A stretch of 33,963 nt of DNA from Spirochaetaceae bacterium (GCA_028821475.1 JAPPGB010000153.1:1-33963); one strand, 5' to 3'. Numbered from the stretch's first letter, positions 14,908 through 26,027 are shown. Notes: generated by a model not told the origin, from the letters alone. Numbers and translations are program-made.

Positions 14908-15717
14908 CTACGCGGGTTCGCCGGGCGCGGCGGGGGCTACCAGCCTGCCGTCGAAGAGCTGCCACACCCCGCGCTGCCGGGCCAGTTCCGCCGCCTCTCT
15001 GGTCACGGCTTTGCCGCCCACGACCGGCAGCGTGGTGATGTCCAGTCGGGCCAGCAGGTCCGCGCGGCGCACCGCGCGTTCCACGTCCTTGATTCCCACG
15101 CCCCACGAGACCTCGGCGACGGCCACCACCGGCGCGCGGTCACTGCGGCGGCGGCCGCGCACGATGGCGTCCGCCCAGAGCACTTCGTGGTACTCGTCTT
15201 CGGTCAACACGCCCCGCTCGACCGCGTCGTCGAGCAACTCGTCCAGCTCGTCGTTGGTCAGCACGTGGGGGCGCCGCAGCAGGCGGCCGAAGTACGCGGA
15301 CGCCTTCTCCCGGTAGCGGCGCTCCAGACTGTCTCCCTTCAACTCGCCAACGTCATTTACGAGGGTGTCGACGGTACGGGTCAGGGCTGCGATCTGATCT
15401 TCGACCTGCCGAAAACGCCGGTCGGTCTCGCGCCGCTGCTCCACCATCCGCTCTTCGATCCGCTGAAAGCGCTGCTCCGTCTCGATACGCTGCTGCGCAA
15501 TCTGCTCTTCGATCCGCTGAAAGCGCCGCTCCATCTCCAGCCGCTGCTCCGCGATCTGCTCTTCGATGCGCTGGATGTCCCGCCGCTGCTCCGCGACCTG
15601 ACCAGGCAACGCCAGGAACTCGTCGGTCAGAATCTGGCGGCGCACCTCGGCGCGCCACTCCGGCCGTTCATCCAGCAGCCGCACCAGATCCCGAACATCG
15701 GCTATCGTGAATGCCAC
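14908..15717 (-). CDS. Coiled-coil protein with C-terminal PD-(D/E)XK-like domain
   Basis: 269 residues. The conserved N-terminal segment (TIADVRDLVRLLDERPEWRAEVRR) is followed by a long coiled coil (about 40-125) built from an 18-residue repeat. After that comes a C-terminal domain (about 135-260) of the restriction-endonuclease-like kind: an Asp in LWADAIVRGRR, then VVAVAEVSWGVGIKDVERAVRRADLL, and VVGGKAVTREAAELARQRGVW. The family is common as an uncharacterised protein in cyanobacteria and other GC-rich genomes. The core resembles PD-(D/E)XK folds, although Ser-Trp follows the Glu where many nucleases have a Lys, so catalysis is doubtful. GTG 15717 has GAGGT upstream. The start region overlaps the divergent oxygenase gene. 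Role unknown; a DNA-associated structural or nuclease function is inference. Confidence 0.75.
   Translation of the reverse strand: MAFTIADVRDLVRLLDERPEWRAEVRRQILTDEFLALPGQVAEQRRDIQRIEEQIAEQRLEMERRFQRIEEQIAQQRIETEQRFQRIEERMVEQRRETDRRFRQVEDQIAALTRTVDTLVNDVGELKGDSLERRYREKASAYFGRLLRRPHVLTNDELDELLDDAVERGVLTEDEYHEVLWADAIVRGRRRSDRAPVVAVAEVSWGVGIKDVERAVRRADLLARLDITTLPVVGGKAVTREAAELARQRGVWQLFDGRLVAPAAPGEPA
15409..15570 (-). repeat. 54-bp (18-residue) tandem repeats encoding a coiled coil
   Basis: Three in-frame copies of an 18-residue unit: RIEEQIAEQRLEMERRFQ, RIEEQIAQQRIETEQRFQ and RIEERMVEQRRETDRRFR. A partial fourth begins QVEDQI. The DNA copies are similar enough for length change by slippage or recombination. 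Each unit adds 18 residues, equivalent to five helical turns, so the coil register is nearly kept. Confidence 0.85.
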
Positions 15718-18017
15718 CCCGTACCTCGCGGTACGATGCTACCCGGTCCCGCCCCTCCAGGCAACGGCACCCGACTCTGAGGCAATTGATCTCCTTTCCG
15801 GTTCCGCCCGTCCAGGCGGACGCTCTGGCGGCGGTTGCCGAACGGGCGCCATACGGCAGGGGACCTGACACCGTGCTGGACCGCTCGGTGCGCGACTGCT
15901 GGCAGATCGACGCCGGCCAGGTGGAGGTGGGCGGCGGGGCATGGAACGACACGCTGGCGCAGATCGTCGGCCGCGCCGCCGAGGCCCTGGGATGCCCGCG
16001 CGAGCGTACCGAGGCGCGGCTCTACAAGCTGCTGGTCTACGAGCCGGGAGGGTTCTTCAGCGCCCATCGCGACAGCGAGAAGGCGACCGGCATGGTGGCG
16101 ACGCTGGTGATCTCGCTGCCGGTGGCCGGCACGGGCGGCGAGCTGGTGATCCGCCACAAGCAGAGCGAAACGGTGATCGACCTGCGCACCGAAGATCCGT
16201 CGGAACTCGCGTTCGCGGCGTTCTACGCCGACTGCGTCCACGAGACCCGGCCCGTCGCAACCGGTCACCGCATCGTCCTCGTGTACCAACTGCTGGTGAG
16301 CGGCACGCGCGACGGCGGGCTGGAGCGGGCGCCGGACTACACCGCGGTGACGGAAGGTGTCGCCGCCCTGCTGAAGCAATGGGACCGGAGCACGAAGGGG
16401 GCGGAGAAGATCGTCTGGCTGCTGGAACACGAGTACAGCGAGGAAGGACTCTCGTTCGCGGCCCTGAAAAACACCGACGCCGCCGTGGCCCGCACACTGA
16501 CCGAGGCAGCGCGGCGCGCCGGCTGTGCCGTGCACGCGGCGATCCTCCACATCGAGGAGGTGTGCGTTGCCGAGCACCCCCAGGACCTGCCGTATGGATA
16601 CCATCCGAACGACAGCGACCTGGAAGCAGGTGAGGTGATCGACTCCGATCACTGGCTCGATGGCTGGGTGGCTCCGGATGACGCCAGGCCGGCGTACGGC
16701 AAGCTGCGCTTGCAGGCCGGCGAGTTGTTGCCCGCCGGAGCCCTGGACGGCGTCGACCCGGATGATGAATGGGTAAACGAGGCAACCGGCAACGCGGGCG
16801 TCGAGATCGAGCGAGCGTATCGCTCGGCGGGGCTGGTGTTGTGGCCGCGAGACCGGGCGCTTGCGGCCCTGGCGGATGCGGGCACCGGTGCGATGGTTGC
16901 CCACGTGGCCGACGAGTTGGAGCGCAGCGGCCAGTCGGACGCCGAGCACGTCCGCCTGCGAGGGCTCGCCATGCAGCTCATCGACGCGTGGCCGGCAGCG
17001 CGGCCGGGGCGCCATACCGAAGTCGAGCAGAGCTGCCGAGCCGCGTTGCGGCTGCTCTCCCGGTTGGGTGACCAGTCCATCACGCTCCGCTTCCTGCGCG
17101 ACGTTGCCACCTCGATCTACGCCGGCGGGCTGAACGCGGAACTGGCCGCCGTGGTCACCCCGTCCGCGCTCCGCGACTGGCTGCCGGAGTTCATCCGCGC
17201 GAATCTGCCGCTCCAGACGGACGGTGTGATCGACCTCGTGTGGCGGCTCGTCGGGATTCCGGCAGCGGGCCGGGGCTCCAACTGGCAGTTGGCCCTGTGC
17301 GATGGCGCGCAACACCTGCTGCGCGCCATCGGCGGCGCACTGGCGCACCGTACCGGCAACGACGGGGATCGATCGCTGCGCCAACCTCCGCCGCCCCTGG
17401 AGGCCGCCACGATCCGCAACCTGTTGGCGCTCGCCTGGCACTTCGACCTCACCCGCGAGGCGGACGCGGCCGCCGCACTGCTGATCGAGCACCCGGCGGC
17501 GGCGCCCCCCGGTCGGGCGCTGCCGGTAGCACTGTCGGAACTCGCCACCCTCAAGCAGCGCCCCGCCGAGGGCTCGGCATTCGATACGCTGTGGCGCCAT
17601 GCCGCCGGCTGTCTGCTCGCCCGCAGCGCACAGCCGCCCACTGCACCCGCCGACTGGTCGCAGCAGGCGTCGATCCCGTGCCGCTGCCCGCACTGCCGCC
17701 GGCTGCAACGGTTCTACGCCGACCCGCGGGAGCGCGTACTGCGCCTGCCGCTCCGCAAGGAGCTGCGCCGCCACGTGCACGGAATCATCGATGGCAACGG
17801 GCTCGACCTGCTCCACGAGACCGAGCGCAAGGGCAGACCGTACACGCTGGTCTGCACCAAGACCCGCGCCGGTCACCGGCGGCGGCTCGCACAGTACGCC
17901 GAGGACGTGACGCACATGCGCCTGCTGGTGGAGGCCGCCGAACGGTTTGGAGCGACGGCCGCCACGTACGCCGCCGAACTCGATCTACTCCGCTCTGCGC
18001 TCGCCCGCGCAGGATGA
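15711..18017 (+). CDS. Large 2OG-Fe(II) oxygenase-like protein
   Basis: 768 residues as read. An N-terminal prolyl-hydroxylase-like 2-oxoglutarate/iron dioxygenase domain spans about residues 45-200. LYKLLVYEPGGFF precedes the HxD pair (H119, D121 in AHRDSEK); the distal His is H177 in CVHETRP, and R187 in GHRIVL is the probable 2-oxoglutarate contact. The remaining ~550 residues are helical with no domain I can name, apart from a Cys cluster CRCPHC near residue 660 that may bind zinc. Similar long proteins occur in actinobacteria and myxobacteria, with unknown substrates. The start is uncertain: ATG 15711 overlaps the divergent gene's first codons, and TTG 15786 (preceded by GAGG) is an alternative. 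An inverted repeat CGTACC-tcgc-GGTACG (15720-15735) lies in the divergent region. Confidence 0.8.
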   Translation: MPPRTSRYDATRSRPSRQRHPTLRQLISFPVPPVQADALAAVAERAPYGRGPDTVLDRSVRDCWQIDAGQVEVGGGAWNDTLAQIVGRAAEALGCPRERTEARLYKLLVYEPGGFFSAHRDSEKATGMVATLVISLPVAGTGGELVIRHKQSETVIDLRTEDPSELAFAAFYADCVHETRPVATGHRIVLVYQLLVSGTRDGGLERAPDYTAVTEGVAALLKQWDRSTKGAEKIVWLLEHEYSEEGLSFAALKNTDAAVARTLTEAARRAGCAVHAAILHIEEVCVAEHPQDLPYGYHPNDSDLEAGEVIDSDHWLDGWVAPDDARPAYGKLRLQAGELLPAGALDGVDPDDEWVNEATGNAGVEIERAYRSAGLVLWPRDRALAALADAGTGAMVAHVADELERSGQSDAEHVRLRGLAMQLIDAWPAARPGRHTEVEQSCRAALRLLSRLGDQSITLRFLRDVATSIYAGGLNAELAAVVTPSALRDWLPEFIRANLPLQTDGVIDLVWRLVGIPAAGRGSNWQLALCDGAQHLLRAIGGALAHRTGNDGDRSLRQPPPPLEAATIRNLLALAWHFDLTREADAAAALLIEHPAAAPPGRALPVALSELATLKQRPAEGSAFDTLWRHAAGCLLARSAQPPTAPADWSQQASIPCRCPHCRRLQRFYADPRERVLRLPLRKELRRHVHGIIDGNGLDLLHETERKGRPYTLVCTKTRAGHRRRLAQYAEDVTHMRLLVEAAERFGATAATYAAELDLLRSALARAG

Positions 18018-18077
18018 CACTCGCGAGGAACTGACGGCCCCGACTCTGGGTAGCCCGTCTCCTGCCCCTTGTATTTT

Positions 18078-18091
18078 GTCCATATATTGAC
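18078..18091. promoter_or_regulatory. Palindromic operator candidate of toxin-antitoxin pair 1
   Basis: GTCCATATATTGAC is a 14-bp near-palindrome (six of seven pairs) in the only A/T-rich patch here, ending 6 bp before the antitoxin ATG. Phd/YefM antitoxins usually bind such short palindromes at their own promoter with A/T-rich centres, so autoregulation is the likely role. Confidence 0.5.
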
Positions 18092-18097
18092 CAAGAT

Positions 18098-18355
18098 ATG
18101 GGCATGATCAAGGTGAGTACCGCCGAGTTGAAGTCTCGGCTCGGAAAGTACCTCGGGATGGTGCGGGCCGGAGCGACAATCGACATCACCTCGTACCGGC
18201 AGAGCGTTGCCAGGCTGGTACCGGCCGTCGAGGAGGAGTTGCTCATCGAAGAACCGACCGAACCTGCCGAAGCGCTTGCCCGGCTCGACCGCTTGCCGTC
18301 CGGCAGACCGATTCCGGGAGTAGCCGCGCTGCTGGCCGACCGCAGGCGGCGATGA
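18098..18355 (+). CDS. Phd/YefM-family antitoxin (pair 1)
   Basis: 85 residues. The N-terminal DNA-binding fold is clear: IKVSTAELKSRLGKYLGMVRAGATIDIT, then RQSVARLVPA, the usual end of the Phd/YefM core. The C-terminal tail (EELLIEEPTEPAEALARLDRLPSGR) would wrap and neutralise the toxin. ATG 18098 or the internal ATG 18104 could be used. The stop overlaps the toxin start as ATGA at 18352-18355, giving translational coupling. A palindrome just upstream is the probable operator. Confidence 0.88.
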   Translation: MGMIKVSTAELKSRLGKYLGMVRAGATIDITSYRQSVARLVPAVEEELLIEEPTEPAEALARLDRLPSGRPIPGVAALLADRRRR

Positions 18356-18804
18356 CGGTCTACCTCGACACGTCGGTGGTGCTGAGTTGGTTGCTCAACC
18401 AGGATCCGTCGATCCGGGAGTGGGGACTCTGGCAGGCCGCCTACACCAGCGAGATCTGCCGGGTCGAGTTTCACCGGACCATCGACCGGCTCCGCCTCGG
18501 CGGCGACCTCGATGATCGCGAGCGTGTGTTCCTGCACGAGCGGTTCACCACGTTCTGGAAGTCCGCGCACCGGGTGCGCGTGTCCGCCTCGCTCCTCACC
18601 CGGGCAAGCCAATCCTACCCAACCGTCGTCGGGACGTTGGATGCCATCCACCTGGCAAGTGCGCTCGTGGTCCACGAGCGACGCAACCGCCGGATCGACG
18701 AGTTTCTTACCCACGACGGGCAGTTGGGGACGGCCGCCCGCGCCGTGGGGTTTACCGTGCGGGGCGTAGCCGAGGAGAACGATTCCGTCGCCACCGGGTG
18801 CTGA
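18352..18804 (+). CDS. PIN-domain toxin ribonuclease (VapC-like, pair 1)
   Basis: 150 residues. The PIN-domain acidic residues are in place: the Asp in VYLDTSVVLSWLL, the Glu in EICRVEFHRT, the Asp in TLDAIHLASA and the Asp in FLTHDGQLG. These coordinate magnesium for RNA cleavage. The start overlaps the antitoxin stop. The C-terminus extends about 15 residues past the usual end (VAEENDSVATGC). The next gene begins 9 bp downstream on the same strand, so the acetyltransferase may be co-transcribed. Confidence 0.88.
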   Translation: MTVYLDTSVVLSWLLNQDPSIREWGLWQAAYTSEICRVEFHRTIDRLRLGGDLDDRERVFLHERFTTFWKSAHRVRVSASLLTRASQSYPTVVGTLDAIHLASALVVHERRNRRIDEFLTHDGQLGTAARAVGFTVRGVAEENDSVATGC

Positions 18805-18813
18805 CGGCCTGCA

Positions 18814-19239
18814 ATGGCTGCGCTACGGATTCGGGCCTGCCGGGAGTCCGATCAGGACGCCGTGGTAGCGCTGTGGCGCGAGTGCGGGCTGGTCCGGCCG
18901 TGGAACGACCCGGTGAAGGACATTCACCGCAAGCTGCGCGTGCAGCGGGATCTGTTCCTGGTCGGGACCGTGGATGGCCGGCTGGTCGCGACGGTGATGG
19001 CCGGGTACGAGGGCCATCGCGGCTGGATCAACTACCTGGCGGTGGCCAAGAAGTGCCGTGGACGCGGCTTCGGCCGCCGCCTGATGGACGAGGTGGAGGC
19101 ACGCCTGCTGGCGATCGGCTGCCCCAAGATCAACCTGCAGATCAGGCGCTCGAACACCGAGGCCGTCGAATTCTACCGCTCACTCGGGTTCACCGAGGAC
19201 GACTCCGTCAGCATGGGCAAGCGCCTGATACCCGACTGA
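18814..19239 (+). CDS. ypeA: GNAT acetyltransferase, YpeA-like
   Basis: 141 residues, the full length of the YpeA subgroup of GNAT N-acetyltransferases. Diagnostic stretches match E. coli YpeA: VALWRECGLVRPWNDP, a DI-x-RK segment, GTVDGRLVATVMAGYEGHRG, the acetyl-CoA pyrophosphate loop CRGRGFGRRLM (R/Q-x-x-G-x-G/A), GCPKINLQI, FYRSLGF and the tail SMGKRLIPD. The natural substrate of YpeA is not well established. The gene ends one base before the convergent pyrF stop, leaving no room for a terminator. Confidence 0.85.
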   Translation: MAALRIRACRESDQDAVVALWRECGLVRPWNDPVKDIHRKLRVQRDLFLVGTVDGRLVATVMAGYEGHRGWINYLAVAKKCRGRGFGRRLMDEVEARLLAIGCPKINLQIRRSNTEAVEFYRSLGFTEDDSVSMGKRLIPD

Positions 19240-19240
19240 G

Positions 19241-20044
19241 TCAGCTCTCGGCAGCAACTTCCTCCGCGGTCAGGCGCACGGCTTGTGCAGGATCGGCGTG
19301 GGTGATGACGGGACGGGCGATGACGACGTGGCTGGCGCCGGCGGCGAGGGTGGCGGCGGGGGAGGCGACGCGGCGCTGATCGTCCGCGGGAGCGGTGCCG
19401 CCGGCGGTGAGCCAGCGCGGGCGCACGCCCGGCACTACCAGGTTGAAGTGCGGCCAGCGGGCGTGCAGGGCCGCTACTTCGTGGCCGGAGGTGACCAGGC
19501 CGTCGGCGCCGCCGCGCTCCGCCAGCGCGGCCAAGCGCTCCACCTGTACGGCCACGGTTCCGGTGACGCCGGTGGCGGGCAGGTCACTGTCGTCGAGGCT
19601 GGTCAGGACGGTCACGGCGATGAGCAGGGGACGCTCGACGCCGGGCTGCCGGGCCTGCTCCAGGGCCTCGCGCGCTGCGGCCAGCATCCGGACGCCGCCC
19701 GCCGCATGCACGTTCACCATCCACACGCCCTGCTCCGCGGCAGACCGGCAGGCATCGGCCACGGTGTTGGGGATGTCGTGCCACTTCAGGTCCAGGAACA
19801 CCCGGCCGCCGTGCTCATGCACCAGGTCGATGGCCGCCGCCCCGGCCCTGGTATGGAGCACGGGCCCGATCTTGAGCGCCCCGACCCGGCCGGCCAGCGC
19901 CCGCACCAGCGGCCGCGCCTCGTCCAGGCCGGGCACGTCGAGGCCGACGATCAGCCAGTCGAGGCGCCGCGACTCCTTTGGTCCGGCACGTTCGGCTGCT
20001 GGCGCCGGTGCCGCTTCCGACGACGACTGGGCTGCACTATTCAT
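19241..20044 (-). CDS. pyrF: Orotidine 5'-phosphate decarboxylase
   Basis: Last step of UMP synthesis: OMP to UMP plus CO2. The catalytic D-x-K-x-x-D is seen in FLDLKWHDIPNT. Other conserved pieces are LIVGLDVPG at the start, KIGPVL for the first Lys, VTVLTSLDD, GLVTSGHEVAAL and LVVPGVRP, and VIARPVITHADP at the phosphate-binding end. The start is not settled. ATG 20044 overlaps the stop of an upstream 27-codon frame. ATG 20113 would begin just past the pyrD stop and give a longer Arg-rich extension. Even with the shorter start, 28 residues of Ala/Ser/Pro-rich sequence precede the barrel. It is the last gene of the operon. Confidence 0.93.
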   Translation of the reverse strand: MNSAAQSSSEAAPAPAAERAGPKESRRLDWLIVGLDVPGLDEARPLVRALAGRVGALKIGPVLHTRAGAAAIDLVHEHGGRVFLDLKWHDIPNTVADACRSAAEQGVWMVNVHAAGGVRMLAAAREALEQARQPGVERPLLIAVTVLTSLDDSDLPATGVTGTVAVQVERLAALAERGGADGLVTSGHEVAALHARWPHFNLVVPGVRPRWLTAGGTAPADDQRRVASPAATLAAGASHVVIARPVITHADPAQAVRLTAEEVAAES

Positions 20045-20120
20045 CGCGAGAGTTTCCAACCTGGTAGCTCGACGACGGGTTGCCGTAGCCCGGTGACGGT
20101 GGCTCGGTGGCATGACTCAT
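20037..20120 (-). CDS. 27-codon ORF coupling pyrD to pyrF (candidate leader peptide)
   Basis: The ATG overlaps the pyrD stop (ATGA at 20120-20117), and AAAGGAGGAG lies just upstream, the best Shine-Dalgarno in this part of the operon. The product starts MSHATEPPSPGYGNPSS and ends SRDE. Its stop overlaps the preferred pyrF start in ATGAATAG. The likely role is translational coupling of pyrD to pyrF, since neither pyrF start has its own good Shine-Dalgarno. It could also be a chance frame if pyrF starts at 20113. Confidence 0.4.
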   Translation of the reverse strand: MSHATEPPSPGYGNPSSSYQVGNSRDE

Positions 20121-21091
20121 TCCGACTCCTCCTTTGCGGCCGGCGGTTGGGCGGCACCGATCAGGTCGGCGATGCGCTCTACGCCGGAGTCTCGAAGATA
20201 GCCCTCCAGACCGTCCAGCACCTCCAGCGCGGCACTTGGATTGGTGAAGGTGGCGGTGCCGACCTGCACTGCGCTCGCCCCGGCCATCAGGAACTGCAGC
20301 GCGTCGCGGTGATCCATGATACCGCCGACACCCACCACCGGAATGTCCACCGCACCTGCCAACTGGTAGGTGAGGCGCACGGCCAACGGCCGGATCGCCG
20401 GCCCGGACAAGCCGCCGGTGACGTTGGCCAGCACCGGCCGGCGCCGCTCCAGGTCGATCACCATGCCGGGAATGGTGTTCATCACCGCCAGCGCATCCGC
20501 CCCCGCGGCCTCGGCGGCGCGCCCGATGGCGGCGATGTCGGCCACGTCCGGCCCCAGCTTGGCGATCACCGGCAGGCTGGTGACCGACCGCACCGCTCCT
20601 ACCGCCTCGGCGGTCAGCTCCGGCTCGTGGGCGAACATCTTCGCGCCGTCGCCCGCGCCGTAGGCGACGTTGGGACACGACAGGTTCAACTCCAGGCCGT
20701 CCACCCCCGGCAGTCCATCCAGCCGCTCGGCGAGGGTCACGAACTCCCCTGTCGTGTAGCCCATGACCGACACCAGCACCACCGGATCGAGCCCCGCCAG
20801 GTACGGCAGCTTCTCCGTCACGAACCGGTCTATACCCACGTTCTGCAACCCGATGGCGTTGAGCATCCCAGCCGGCGTCTCCACGATGCGCGGCGGCGGA
20901 TTCCCCGGCCGCGGCTTCACGGTCACCGTCTTGGTAACGATCCCCCCCAACCGCGCCAGATCCACCAGCCCCTCCAACTCGCTGGCGTACCCGAACGTCC
21001 CCGAAGCCACGAGCACCGGATTCGCCAACCTCAGCGTCCCAAGGTCGACCGTCAACGATGTGTTCCCCCTTACGGTCTCACGAGTGGGCAT
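20117..21091 (-). CDS. pyrD: Dihydroorotate dehydrogenase, class 1B catalytic subunit
   Basis: Oxidises dihydroorotate to orotate with FMN. With PyrK it forms the NAD-linked PyrD-PyrK heterotetramer. 324 residues, a normal length. Class 1 features: LANPVLVASGTFGYASE at the FMN end, GGIVTKTVTVKPRPGNPPPR, NAIGLQNVGID, and the active-site loop ELNLSCPNV with the catalytic Cys typical of class 1. The FMN phosphate motifs follow (VIAKLGPDV, IPVVGVGGI, GASAVQVGTA). ATG 21091 has a weak GAAGAG upstream. The gene is separated from pyrK by the inserted nuclease-like gene and is followed directly by the 27-codon frame. Confidence 0.95.
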   Translation of the reverse strand: MPTRETVRGNTSLTVDLGTLRLANPVLVASGTFGYASELEGLVDLARLGGIVTKTVTVKPRPGNPPPRIVETPAGMLNAIGLQNVGIDRFVTEKLPYLAGLDPVVLVSVMGYTTGEFVTLAERLDGLPGVDGLELNLSCPNVAYGAGDGAKMFAHEPELTAEAVGAVRSVTSLPVIAKLGPDVADIAAIGRAAEAAGADALAVMNTIPGMVIDLERRRPVLANVTGGLSGPAIRPLAVRLTYQLAGAVDIPVVGVGGIMDHRDALQFLMAGASAVQVGTATFTNPSAALEVLDGLEGYLRDSGVERIADLIGAAQPPAAKEESE

Positions 21092-21114
21092 CGCTCTTCA
21101 AACGCCACTCAAGA

Positions 21115-21978
21115 TCATCCAAAGTGAGCTTGCTTGGCTAGCCGGATCATCGCTGTGATGAGTTCGCGGTTGTCGTGCAGATCCGATTCTCGGATCTGCA
21201 CCTTACACTTGTTTGATCCCTGCCTGTAGCCGATCTTCGCTAGGCTTGAGTTCTCGATACGAGAATCCACGTCTTGATCGTATGGGATCTTGAAGTGCAC
21301 GTTGACGTGACCACTGCGCTTCGGCCACATCAAGACGAAGTTCTGTACTCCTTCCGCGCCACGGAGCCCGATATAGGACTTTATGTAGTGAGGTGTGATA
21401 TCACCCTTCGTGACGCGAATCATCTCGATGATTCTGTCGCACAGCTTGAGAGCAGCGGGCGATGACTCTCTCTCCCATAGACTGCGATCTGCAGGTTCTC
21501 CATCGTCTTCTTCGTCAACTCCTCGCGGCATCGAGTCGAGCACTTGAGTTGCTACTATTGTCATATAATCGTTCACTTCTACCGCCTTGATCTGGAACGC
21601 TATGAGAGGAATCGCTTGGTTAAACAAACTGATGACGTTGAGAAACCGACTGGTAACGTCCTCGGCGATAATCACGGCAATGTGATCGTACTGCGGATAC
21701 CTCTTCCGCTCGACATCCCAATACTCGATCGTCCGAATGAGGTGCGACTCATCAGTTGCACCAAGCTGCAACTCGACTTCATAGCGAGTGTCCGTCACGG
21801 GATCCACCAGCAACAGGTCGAGGCGTCCGCCACTCGGCTGTCGCCGTTCGCTATCTCGCACGTCGAGATTCCCGAGCCCGAGCAATGACGGGTTTTCGCG
21901 GATTCTTTCGTGCAACCAACGCTCATTGTAAATGGGATGGTCTTTCAGGCTGACATACTTCGGGATTACGAAGTCCAT
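21115..21978 (-). CDS. PD-(D/E)XK nuclease-like protein inserted in the pyr operon
   Basis: 287 residues, unrelated to pyrimidine synthesis. The N-terminus (WLHERIRENPSLLGLGNL) and core (SGGRLDLLLVD, then TRYEVELQLGATDESHLIRT) look like the PD-(D/E)XK/DUF91-type nuclease fold. D54 and the E67-x-E69-x-Q71 cluster sit where catalytic residues are expected, with Gln in place of the usual Lys. ATG 21978 has AGGAG eight bases upstream. It starts 13 bp after pyrK and ends 23 bp before pyrD, so it must be transcribed with the operon. Base composition differs sharply: positions 21541-21600 have 26 G+C of 60, against 45 of 60 in pyrK at 22501-22560. This indicates horizontal gain. Function unknown; a defence or DNA-repair role is speculation. 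Confidence 0.72.
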   Translation of the reverse strand: MDFVIPKYVSLKDHPIYNERWLHERIRENPSLLGLGNLDVRDSERRQPSGGRLDLLLVDPVTDTRYEVELQLGATDESHLIRTIEYWDVERKRYPQYDHIAVIIAEDVTSRFLNVISLFNQAIPLIAFQIKAVEVNDYMTIVATQVLDSMPRGVDEEDDGEPADRSLWERESSPAALKLCDRIIEMIRVTKGDITPHYIKSYIGLRGAEGVQNFVLMWPKRSGHVNVHFKIPYDQDVDSRIENSSLAKIGYRQGSNKCKVQIRESDLHDNRELITAMIRLAKQAHFG

Positions 21979-21991
21979 CGTGATTTCTCCT

Positions 21992-22771
21992 TCACCAAAT
22001 GATGTGCTGGGCGGGGAAGACGGGGCCGTCGCGGCAGACCAGGGCGTAGGCGGGGCCGGCGGGGTCGTCGGGATTCGGGGTGTGGACGCGGATGGCGCAG
22101 CCGAGGCAGACGCCGAAGCCGCAGGCCATCGGTTCCTCCACGGCCACTTGGCTGGCGGCGCCGGTCGCGGCGGCGATTTCGGCGCACCGGTGGAGCATGG
22201 GATGCGGACCACACGCCAGCACGGTCGCGGGCGCCTCATTTCGTGCCGTGGCGGTCGCCAGGGCTTGTTCCAGGAGGTCGGTGACGAAGCCGTGGTGGCC
22301 GCGGGAGCCGTCGTCGGTGGCGGTATGCACCTGCCAGCCGAGGTTTGCGACTTCCTGCTCGCACAGCAGGAAGTCGGCGCAGGCGGCGCCGATCAGGGCG
22401 GTGCCGGTGAGCGGTGCCAGTTCGGCGGCGGCGTGCACCAGGGGTGGCACGCCTACCCCGCCGCCTGCCAGGATCACATCGCCCGCCGCGGCCGCGGCCA
22501 AGTCGAAGCCGTGGCCCAGCGGGCCGAGCAGGTCCAGCTCGGCGCCTTCGGCCAGACCGGCCAGGGCGCGCGTGCCCGGCCCGATGGCCCGTGACAGGAA
22601 GGTGCAGCGGTCGTCCTCGGCGGCCAGGAAGCTGAACGGGCGCGGCAGGAACACCAAGCCGCCGGGCACCCGGATCTGGGCGAACTGGCCGGCTCGCGCG
22701 CGCCGACCGATTTCACGGGTGGCCACGGTCAGCAGGTTGTGTTCCGGCGCCACGATGCGGTTGGCCAGCAC
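21992..22771 (-). CDS. pyrK: Dihydroorotate dehydrogenase electron-transfer subunit
   Basis: FAD and [2Fe-2S] protein that passes electrons from PyrD FMN to NAD+. The order is typical: FAD-binding LPRPFSFL (RPFS motif), GPLGHGFD, the nucleotide-binding LAGGGVGVPPLVHAA, ACGPHPML, and the C-terminal cluster motif CGFGVCLGCAI with a fourth Cys in LVCRDGPVF. The chosen start is GTG 22771 (VLANRIVAPEHNLL) with AGGAA nine bases upstream; an ATG at 22894 would overlap carB by about 95 bp. That makes 259 residues, the normal size. It follows carB by 26 bp. Confidence 0.92.
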   Translation of the reverse strand: MLANRIVAPEHNLLTVATREIGRRARAGQFAQIRVPGGLVFLPRPFSFLAAEDDRCTFLSRAIGPGTRALAGLAEGAELDLLGPLGHGFDLAAAAAGDVILAGGGVGVPPLVHAAAELAPLTGTALIGAACADFLLCEQEVANLGWQVHTATDDGSRGHHGFVTDLLEQALATATARNEAPATVLACGPHPMLHRCAEIAAATGAASQVAVEEPMACGFGVCLGCAIRVHTPNPDDPAGPAYALVCRDGPVFPAQHIIW

Positions 22772-22797
22772 CCGGCAGCGTTCCTGGAGCGGTGCGG

Positions 22798-26025
<3,228 letters not shown>

Positions 26026-26027
26026 GT

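Noticed and set aside
15702-17915. 737-codon open frame antisense to the 2OG oxygenase gene
   Set aside because: It is a mirror of the codon bias of the real gene. It is low-complexity, Arg/Gln/Gly-rich and shows no domain, while the plus strand has a clear 2OG active site.
19283-21127. 614-codon plus-strand frame opposite pyrF and pyrD
   Set aside because: It spans two well-defined genes on the other strand and is His/Gln/Gly-rich with no domain.
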